Part shown: positions 1 through 9,900 of the stretch, one piece after another
Position numbering within the stretch: position 1 is the first letter of the stretch
Layout of the letters: every line of letters starts with the position of its first letter
Assembly: GCF_000003605.2 (NCBI RefSeq)
Contig: NW_003157227.1
Span: forward strand, 464,018-476,859
Source: Saccoglossus kowalevskii
Taxonomy: Eukaryota; Hemichordata; Enteropneusta; Harrimaniidae
Direction of reading: 5' to 3'
DNA length: 12,842 nt
The notes under the pieces: model-generated
What the model was told of the DNA's origin: nothing
Databases searched by the model: none
Seen by the model: only the letters and a program-made list of their open reading frames with translations
Made by a program: the position numbers and the translations under genes

Positions 1-778
1 ATGGTGGTGATTTATAACAACAATGAATCCCATACAGCGCCATATTGGATTCAAAGAAGGTTTACACATCTTCCCATAGACCTCTGAATCCAATATGGCG
101 TTGTGAAGGATTCATTATTGTTTTTATAAACCACCCCCCTGAGAATTAATGAGAAAATGAGGATTTTTGTTGAAAATAATTGGTTCAATATTGGAGCTTA
201 AGTAATTTGTGAATCCTGCAGTGTATGTTTTCGGTATAATAGTTATTTCAACTGAATTACTGTGTTTTTCAGCACTTGGTATATATTGTATACGTTACTA
301 CCGGGTACATGGCAGAGATTGTCACAAGTCACAAGCTCTCTATCTCCACCATAGTTACACATGATACAAACTGTAACTATTCCCAATTAGATTTTGGTAA
401 AATAGTGGCACTGTTCTCTCTGTCTGAACTTTGCTTACTTTCTCTGAGCTCAATCCTTAAAATGTATTTCTGTTCAAAAATGAATAAACTTTTCACTGAA
501 AGGATGATTAAGTGAAAATAAAATCAAATAAATATTTCTTTTTTTCTATTTTTTACATTCAACTTGCCAAAAATCAGTGAAAATAAAGTCCATACAAAAT
601 GTCCAAAAAGTCTTTTAAGTGAAAATTAATTCCAGCTAAAGTATAAGTATCATTGAATCAGTTCTGTTGTCGTCTGACCGACGGTCACACATTAAATGAC
701 ATACGAACTTGTGTTACTGTAACCATAGCAACTGTAACCATAACATTTCCAATTCTTATCACATTGTATCATTCCTAG
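1..778. other. Upstream intron (3' part), no exon seen
   Basis: This is AT-rich intron ending in the acceptor before exon 1. It holds a fold-back repeat at the window edge (3-136) and a segment around 440-620 resembling 10130-10280. The 79-codon open frame at 276-515 is low-complexity and has no family resemblance. No conserved DOCK residues were found here in any plus frame. Confidence 0.75.
3..136. mobile_element. Inverted-repeat (fold-back, MITE-like) element, possibly cut by the window edge
   Basis: Arm 3-52 pairs with arm 86-136 in inverted orientation. Both contain CGCCATATTGGATTC (on complementary strands), ATGAATCC and a GGTGGT...TTATAA end, with roughly 80% agreement by eye over about 48 bp. 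The loop is 53-85. The outer end may extend before base 1, so the target-site duplication cannot be judged. Confidence 0.7.
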
Positions 779-920
779 GATAAGTCATTAGTACTTAGAG
801 CACGAGAATATGAAAGAGCAGACAACATAATAGAAATGATTCGGAACGAATTTCCACGATCTGAACTATGGACCAAACACAAGCCACCAGATCTAGATAT
901 ACTCCAGTCTTCATGTCAGT
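779..920 (+). CDS. DOCK3/4: DOCK exon 1 of window (DHR-2, upstream part)
   Basis: The acceptor is ATTCCTAG at 771-778. The frame opens at 779 and encodes DKSLVLRAREYERADNIIEM, then a stretch with NEFPRSELW and KPPDLDILQSSCQ. It aligns with the human DOCK4 segment carrying RGHDYERLE, NEFPHA and the Q-Y pair before TPIP (from memory). The end at 920 (donor GTATCC) makes codon TAT across the junction and gives a gap-free alignment ending in conserved Gln-Tyr. A better-looking donor, GTCAGT at 915, is also phase 1 but removes two residues. The previous exon, expected to carry the family's Tyr-Gly / PFFLR motif, is not in 1-778. Confidence 0.88.
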
Positions 921-3900
921 GTATCCTTCAATGTCACACTAATAAAGCTGAAGTTCAATCTAGTGTGTACACAACAACTCTCTGTGCGTCCGTCTGTCTG
1001 TCCGTTTGTCCGTCTGTCCATTTGTCTGGTTGTCGATCTGTTTGTCCATCCATCCATCAGCTTGTCCATCTGTCTGTTCGTCTTTCCACCCATCTGTTCG
1101 TTCGTCCATTAGTCTGTTCGTCCATCCATCCATCTTACTTTCTGTTCATCTGACTGTCCATCCTTCATTCTGTTAAATTATTAATTTCCAGTGGTTGAAG
1201 GCAAAATTAAAACAAACTCCACAATGTTCTTAGGAATAGTACAAGATGGCAAAATAAGATTGATATGAAGATAGTGATTTTACTTATAAATTTATTTTGA
1301 CTCCCACTGTAACTTATTTTTGCCATTTGTTTATATATTTTCTGAATAATCTATATTTTATACAGTTTGGGAATAGTTGTCTGTGTAGGAATTTGTCTGC
1401 TCCATGTGTTGTCATGGTGATATAATGTGTTGTAAGTTCAATTGCTTAACAGTGATCCCCCCAGATATTGAAGTACGTAAGGTGAACCCAATACCAAATG
1501 AACCTGAACTATTCCGAAACCAAACTGTACCTGATAAAATAATGAGATATTATGAAATCAATGATGTTAGGAAGTTTTATGCTGACAGACCATTCCACAA
1601 AGGAGAGAAGGATCCAAACAATGAACTGAAGGTAGTTAATGCAATATGAGACTTTTGTGGTTTTACATGATATTGCTTTAGATACTCAAAATTACGTGGT
1701 ACTTATGTGCGATTCCCTAAAGGTCACACATCCTGGTACTTATGTGTGATTCCCTAAAGGTCACACATCCTGGTACTTATGTGTGATTCCCTAAAGGTCA
1801 CACATCCTGGTATTAATAAGCATGGAAATATCCCCCAAAATACTTTCGTGTTTGTCGAATCCCACGCGATGTTTGATGCCACTACGACGCTGTGACCTTT
1901 GTTTGTTCTGTGTTTACATTTGAATCCACGCATAACGCATGATTCTCGTAGTGAACGGAAAGTGGTCAGTTGTGTTATTTTCATTCTATTACAGAGTATG
2001 TGGTTGGAAAGGACTACTATTACAACATCTAATAGTCTACCTGGAATACTAAGATGGTTTGAAGTGATTGATAAGACAACGGTAAGTGCTAAAATTGTCG
2101 TTGAGAAGAATTTTCGCTGGCAGCCATTATCGGATGTGCTAATGGTTTCGGTGATGAAAAAATTTGTATGATGTACAAAGTGATATGATATTATTGTAAA
2201 AGCATTAATTTTCACCGGTATTTAATTTCGGTATTTTGAGCATATTCCCTAATGTGTTCAATTGTAATTTCACATTTTGCCAGTGAGAATAGCGAAATTA
2301 ACGTAGAGGGTACGTCACATGCGCACACATGGGAATTAAGTCTTAAGTGACAATAACAACACAGGCTTAATACACAAAGGCTCATGGGTAGACGCAGATT
2401 TGTAAACAACAACATTATGCCCGTCTGGTGCATACACAGGTGCTGAAACTGTTACTTTAAAACCCATTGAATAATAAATAACAATAATTAATAGGATATG
2501 AAGAATGAAAATTTAAGATTTCTATCTTTGCTACAAAACAGTTTTAATGAAATAATACTCTGGTGAGATACTACTTAATCTCGTGTCAAATCAATGCTCT
2601 GTGTTGTTTCTGGTGAAATTGCATTGTTACAAATCCTTACATGTGTTTTCTAGGTTGAAATTAGTCCCATTGAGAATGCTTTGGAGACAATGAATAGAAA
2701 GAACAAGGAGTTAAGGAGCATCATAGCTACATACAGCTCAGAAGAATTCAAGAATATAAGCCCCTTAAGTATGAGTTTAAATGGTGTCATTGATGCTGCA
2801 GTCATGGGTGGTATAGCAAAATATCAAGAGGTATGATTGCTTTATTGCTAGTATTATAAGAATAAGTTTGAATATTAGTATATATGGGATTTATACCATA
2901 GCAGTATATTCTGGTCATGAAATGTATATATATTCCAGATTGATGTGTATGATATTTATACCGCAGTAGTACCGTAGTTGTCCGGGTAAGCGCCCAGGGT
3001 CCTGAACATGGAAAATTGGTAAAAAATAGGGGTGGGCATATGCCTGACATCTCCTGCAAAAAAATTTGCGAAAATTGACATCACGCAGACCGAACTGTGG
3101 CAGGAAATAGAGTGGCAAATGAAAACATGCAACGGAAATAAATGAACAATATGCAACATTAGAAGTGAAACAAAAATAATTTATTGCTTTTAATGTGACA
3201 AATAAATCAGAAATAATAAAAATCGACAGTGAGGAATCATTTTCTCCACTGCAAACACACCCAATACATGTGAACTCAAAATGAACTACCGGTAAAATGT
3301 AAACTGCATACAGTCATACACGAACAATAAATAATTTACAAATTCACACAGTAAAAATTATGACAGTTCATAGGTGTTTGACTTCTCAGATCTCCATTTG
3401 CATGTTCATTGCCATCTTCGTCAAAACCCTCAAAGTCCAAGTCTGCGTGACACCATCACCATCCAACAAAATCCCTACAGCTTTGTCCTGATGTCGCACA
3501 CAATTTGTCAGCTTGGCATGTCTTATCTCAATAAAGAGACACGAAAAATGGGTTCGCATGCAAACGACTCTGCTCTCTCATCTTTGACCTTTAAGCATCT
3601 GTTTTACTGATTGGCTAAGAATCACATCACTACTCGTGTTTCATCATAGATGTCAAGTCGACATTGGTTTCATTGTCGACGATGCGAAAGCCGAAAGAGT
3701 GCGCCATTTGCTTGAATCATTTCTAAGGAAACACAAACCAAAAGTTCCTTTTCAGGGCCACTACATATTTCAAAAAGAGAACTACCATTTCTGCTTTAAT
3801 ATACATTCTGTAGACTTGCTGACTGTTATGATTCTGATAAAAAATCTTAAAACATAAATGTAAATTACGTAAACATCGGTGCCCTGAGGGCAGAACATGA

Positions 3901-6900
3901 AATTACCTATTTCGCATTTACCCATCGTTTTACGCAATTGATGTTTATTTTTAGCTTCACTGCTGACTTTGTCGAGCGGAGCTTATCAAATATTAAAGTG
4001 ATTGTCCGTCGTCCGTGTCAACTTTCCAATTTCAACTTCTTCTTTGAAACCGCAAGTCAGAATGTTTTCAAATTTGATATGCAAGTACCTTGGATGGTTC
4101 TTTCTCAGATTTGTTCATTTCATGTCAAAATTTCAAATTCTCTTTTTAGCTCCGCTATCGACTTTGTCAAGCGGAGTTTATCATATGAGTGATTGTCCGG
4201 CGTCGGTCGTCCGTGTCAATGTTTTATATTTTTGACTTCTTCTTGAAAACTACAAGCCTGAATGCTTTGATACTTGGTGTATATGTGCCTTGGGTAGACC
4301 TCTCTTAGGTTTCTTCATTTCATGTTGATATCTTCAATTCTCTAATTTTGGTGAATATTTTTGTCATTTTTGGTAAAAAGTGATATTTTTGACTTTTTGT
4401 TAAAAACCGCAAGTCCAATTGCTTTGATATTACATATATAGGTACTACATATGGACCACTTACAGATTTGTTCATTTCATGATGATATCTTCAATTCTCT
4501 AATTTTGGTGAATATTTTTGTCATTTTTGGTAAAAAGTGATATTTTCGACTTCTTGTTGAAAACCACAAGTCCGATTGTTTTTATATTACATATATAGGT
4601 ACTACATGTGGACCTCTCTCAGATTTGTTAATTCCGTGGTGATATCTTCAATTTTCTAATTGTGATGATTATTTTTGTCATTTTTGGTGAAAAGTGATAT
4701 TTTTAAATTCTTGTTGAAAACAGCAAGTCCCATTGCTTTGATACTATACATATTGTTCATTTTCTAATTATATCTTCTGTTCTTTAATTGAAATATGCAT
4801 TGCTACCAGCGGAGCTATCACAGCCGACTGGCTGCTTGTTTTGGTGAATATTCGTCATTTTTGGTAAAAAGTGATATTTTCTACTTCTTGTTCAGGTAGA
4901 CCTCTCTCAGATTCGTTCATTTCATGATGATATCTTTAAATTATTTAATTTTGATGAATAATTTTGTCATTTTTGGTAAAAAGTAATATTTTTGAATTCT
5001 CCAATTGCTTTGATACTATACATATTGTTCATTTTCTAATGATATCTTCAGTTCTTTAATTGAAATGTGCATTGCTAACAGCGGAACTATCTTTGTGGAT
5101 TGGTGTGTATGATATTTATACCATTATAGTACTTAGTGGATTGGTGTGTATGATATTTATACCTTTATAGTTTATTGTGGATTATTGTGTATGATACTTA
5201 TACCATTATAGTACTTTGTAGATTGGTGTGTATGATATTTATACCATTATAGTACTTTGTGCATTGGTGTGTATGATATTTATACCATTATAGTACTTTG
5301 TGCATTGGTGTGTATGATATTTATACCATTAGTACTTTGTGGATTGCTTTTTAAGTAATAACCTGAATGTTTGTGTTTTCAGGCATACTTCATACCGGAG
5401 TACATCATATCACATCCACAAGATGCTGAAAAGATAGAGAATCTCAAGAAATATATTTTAGAACAAGTAAGGAAACGTATACTAGCTGAGTTACTGCTAT
5501 ATCATAATGAATGGCAACAAATACAGCTAGCCTATCATATTTGTTTATAGTCTACCTATAGCTACAGACCATTATGGGAGTACTAGCTTAGTAACAATCA
5601 GCAACACCAATACATTGTACAAATGAATTTGTATGAACGGACACGCAGTATCCTCGGGGGCGGACATCTGGGCATTTTCTACCGCCTGGTAACCCTCGCG
5701 GTGAAAACAAAGACCAAAAACTCGCAGAAAACGGTACTTTGCGATGGTTGTTGAGAGTCCCCTGAACAGTGTAACAAGATTAGCCCTACGTGTGTAACAT
5801 ATATATGAATTTGGTTGTTCAGGATTACTTCAAAGTTGAGTTTGTGTTGTTTTCTCGAGTTTTCACCGGCTCCACCGGCGTTCCACAGCAGCGCGCACAA
5901 AGCCCATAGAAATACGTGGTATAGTGGTGCGCGTCTTAGCAACGTAGAACGTATGTGACGTAGCTCCGCCCCTGAGGATAACAGAAAATAAAGACATCCC
6001 ACCAAAAAATATTGCTCTGTTCTTGTGTTCACTGGGAATGATAAATTCAAAATACTAAGAATGTGTGTGGTGGTAATTTATCAGAGAAAAAAATGTTACA
6101 CATACAGGCTACATGCTGAGTGTAATTAGTCCCCGATTGGACGCAGTTTGAAAACAAGGACTTATGGATTAGACTCCGAGCAGTCTGCCTTGGACATGCC
6201 TCGGCCAATCACATTTAAACTTCACAGATACGTCTTATATTTTGGAATACATGCACTAATTAATTTCATGATCAGATTCCAGGTAGCTGAATGGCAGCCA
6301 TTGTAACTGTTAAAAATTCATAAAAATTGAGAATTTCTGCCATTCCAGAACCAGGACTCAGTCATGCAATGATGGTTTTTGTTTAGGCTTGTACATTGAA
6401 CATTATAGGACCTTGATGACGTCACTAGATCAGATTCAAAATGGCCGACTGGTGGCTATTTTGTTTTAATAAATATGGTGTGTGCTGTGTCTATTCCATA
6501 CCTTGACTGATCATTTTCAAACTGTTATAGATACATCATACATCATGTCACACATATGTTTGTTTGACTGTCAGACTAAAGATGGAGAAATGGCAGTCAT
6601 TTTGAATGTCATCAAAATCAAGCATTCATAATTATACATCATATCATTTGATTCATGTTCGGATTCAAAATGGCTGACTTATTTCAATTTTGTTTACTGT
6701 ATAATCAGCGGCGACTCATGTCATAATATTACTTGTTGTGTTTTTTAGTTGGAGGTGTTGGAATGCGGTTTAAGGTTACATGGTGAATTGGCGCCGCCAG
6801 ATGTGAAACCATTACATGCCAAATTAGAAAAGATGTTTGCATCCATGAAAGCTAGTATTTCCTCACAGGTAATCAGTTCCCTTAGAGCAGAGTTCTCTGA

Positions 6901-9900
6901 GTCTATTTGAGACCTATCTCTTCAGAGGTTCTCACAAAACGAACATTTCTGGGAAATGCTACAACTACAGCAAATACTGTTTCAAAAATTGTATAATTCA
7001 TTAGTTACTTGTTATAACTCATAGTACCCCAGTTACACACTGAGCCCCACTTTATGCACTGTTGTTTCAATGTCATGTAGGGTTCTCCTATTACTGGTCA
7101 TAAACCTTCGCCGTTACCAAAGCAACCAGTAATGTCGCAATCAGGAGGTCCTCCACCAAGTCCATTCACACCACCAGAAGACAGCAATACTTCATTTCAA
7201 ATCGGGTAGGTGCCTCATGAAATCAAACATATATAATCAATTAATACAACAATATTTGGTGAAATGGGATTCACAGTAGAACACATTGAAGAGAAATTAA
7301 ATATTGTTATTTGTAAATAAACACTGGGTATAGTTTGTCAATACTAGAATGGTCAATGTTTTCTGTACAAATGTTCATATTCTGACATATTCTTTAATAA
7401 ATGAACCAGTAATTCATCTACGTAATGACATTTATTCCCTGTCACTCTTTTCCTGCCTTTGTTACGATCAGTGAATAACCATTTTCTTTGGGTCACAGAA
7501 ACATTTACAAAATATTATTTTTTTGACCAATCTCAAATTAACAGTCAATGCACTATGCTGCAAAACATGTAAAATACATGGTTTATTTACATGGAATTCA
7601 AACGCATGCTGCACGACGACTGAGATCGTCCAATCTTAAAAATCCTTCACAGTGAAAATTTAAAGTTTTAATAATACTAGTACTGTAAAATCTGTATCAA
7701 AAGCCGCAGCTTCTATTAAAGTGGTACAATGCAACAGAGGGGATGCGGCTTCTATTAGAGCATCTACACATATGAGAAATGATGAATTTTTGGTTCTCAA
7801 TTGTTCATAAAGAATGGGTGCGGCTTCTAATACAGATTTTATGGTAACAGCAATCTTGTGTACTTTATTTAGTACTATTTGTGTCTTATTACATTTTTAG
7901 TTCTCCACTACCGACACCACTAGAACCAAAACGGCCAGTGTCCGTGATTTCTACGAGTTCCACAGGCTCCAACGATAGCACAGGTAGTGGTGGCAGCGCT
8001 GTCACAGAGACCATACTTGAAGCTGATGAAGAACAAGCAGATGAGAATACAGTTCAGCTGGTAAGCAACCAGTCAGTCAGGTCATTCAACTCCATTTTAT
8101 TATTTTTAAAAAAAAATTTAAATATGTATTATAGTTCTATTGTATGCATAGAATATATACAATGGAAGTAAGCAAATATTGAAAAGAAATATGCAGAAAC
8201 AATGACTTTGTGGTTTCCCCATAAGTTAATTAAAGGGTGGTAGTCGTCGCGCCACGCATGAGCAAGATATATGGGTCTCGTAAAAACAAAGATGGCGACT
8301 TTGGCTGTTGCGCAGATCAACAAGTACAAACTGAGACTTTACCAAGCTTTAATTAGTTATTTTTTAAGTGATTAGAAGGTATCGAGTCTTGCTCAGGTCA
8401 AACCTCATACTTGTAATTTCCATTTAGAAGAGCGCATTGGATTGTGGGAAATCAATGTTTATCAACACAAATGTCGCACATGCGCAGCGCGACAACTACC
8501 CCTTTAAATTCTACTCTGGTGGCCATATTGTCAAAATACATACAAATTCAAAACTTAGTTTGATCCACAATGTTTTTGCTTGGGAGTTTCAATTATAATG
8601 TTAAGTTCCAAGTGTCAGAAAATTCTTGTATCAGAAGGTTTATTCCTTTTCCATGGTAATATTGCATCATACGACCCAGCAATTGGGTTTCCTTATTAAA
8701 ACTAATGGTCTCACTCTCAAAGTCCATACAAAGGTTACAAAATATGAATAAGTGTTATATTGGATTGAAAAAAAAAACAAGATGCTTTGTGATTACATGC
8801 ACTGTTATTAACCTTTAAAAAATCAAATCATAATAATTCTCATGCATTTCTGTAATATTCATTACTCGTTATAATATTTTAACTTAATTTTAATTTGTTT
8901 TTTTTTTTAATTCTTGACTTATTTTCTTTCATTTAAACTTGCACGTTATTTACAGCGAAACGGTCTGAGAACACCTAGGCGACCAGTCCCTATACTGCCA
9001 TACCACCAGCGTTATAGCAATTATACTGAGAATATTTACAGTAATTTAATTCTACCACTTCCTTCAACTAACTTTCCCAAGATGTCTGTCACATCTAAAA
9101 CAAAGGTCTATGGAAAGGTACCCTCGCTTTTTCTTTCTTTTGTTTGCTTTTTTTTTTTAATTAATTTCTTTATTGAGCTTGTTTCATTGGCCGGATTTAT
9201 TACGTTAATAAGTCTGCTTATAGGCATGATTCCTCGTTTCTCGTCACTATTATCACTACCCATGCACCGTACCTTGATTTAATACCGATTGTTTGCGTAA
9301 TATCATGACACATGCATGCTTTTTAACCCACCACCTGATTCACATCATGCTAGATTTTGAAAAAAAAAGCACATGCAAGTTTTTTTCTTCCGCGCTCTCA
9401 CCACTAGTTCCCATGGTTACATCCAATTTAGCACCGTTCATATTGCAATGCATTGGTGATTGCCAATTTCCTAGACCTTCTATTGTAGTTGTCTGATTGC
9501 TCCATACAAACTAGACTTTATACCATGCGATGTGTCACTGACGATATACCATGCGATGTGTCACTGACGATAAACCCACTGTGAGAGTACTCGTGCTTAA
9601 ATTTTGTTTTCAGGTGAAATTGACATGATTTTTGAGTTAAACACAATTTTGCTATACCTTAAACTGAACACCACAAAGTTTGGTTTATAAAGGTTTTTAT
9701 GTAAGCATGTCTGTGGGAAAATATCCCAAAAATAGTGTATGGTTTTATGCATAGGACTGGAATTATTTTTGTTTTTCTCTCTTTGACAATGTGTACCTAT
9801 GCAGTGTCATGGGAATACAAGTCAGTGTATCTTCATATGATGGAATGTTGTATGTAGTATCTACATTCTGTCCTTATTAGGAAGTGCAAATTCCAAATAT

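Larger units (their letters stand above)
2831..5382. other. Intron 4, repeat-rich (2.55 kb)
   Basis: In order: remnants of a 41-bp satellite (2881-2972), an unidentified segment (2973-3950), hairpin-headed tandem-core repeats (3951-5090), and the main satellite array (5095-5348). The donor is GTATGA and the acceptor TTTTCAG. The unidentified segment contains a palindrome, TGCCCT-G-AGGGCA (3880-3892), and short open frames such as 3636-3857 that I cannot assign. Confidence 0.8.

Noticed and set aside
276-515. Open frame as an upstream DOCK exon
   Set aside because: Hydrophobic, low-complexity peptide without DHR-2 residues, and no fitting phase with exon 1.
911-1093. Minus-strand Arg/Met/Asp-rich open frame
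   Set aside because: It is the complement of the same microsatellite, with periodic residues and no start context.
836-1153. 105-codon plus-strand open frame as a separate gene
   Set aside because: Its first part is exon 1; the rest is the tetranucleotide tract read as Ser/Val/Cys/His repeats.
1754-2215. 153-codon minus-strand open frame opposite exon 3
   Set aside because: It overlaps the 37-bp repeat and the antisense of a certain exon; no recognisable domain.
3636-3857. Open frame with IGFIVDDAKAERVRHLLESF as a possible exon or transposase piece
   Set aside because: No splice sites in phase with the DOCK exons and no family recognised; too short to call.
3880-3892. TGCCCTGAGGGCA palindrome as an operator or terminator
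   Set aside because: An isolated 13-base palindrome in eukaryotic intron; no T tract or promoter context.
5679-6050. 123-codon minus-strand open frame as a gene
   Set aside because: It lies mostly within the TA-flanked element, no protein family is recognised, and the GC-rich composition explains the lack of stops.
9118-9282. Continuation of exon 9 past 9117 (Phe/Leu-rich, membrane-like)
   Set aside because: A usable donor at 9118 and an abrupt change to T-rich sequence make this intron read-through, not a transmembrane segment.
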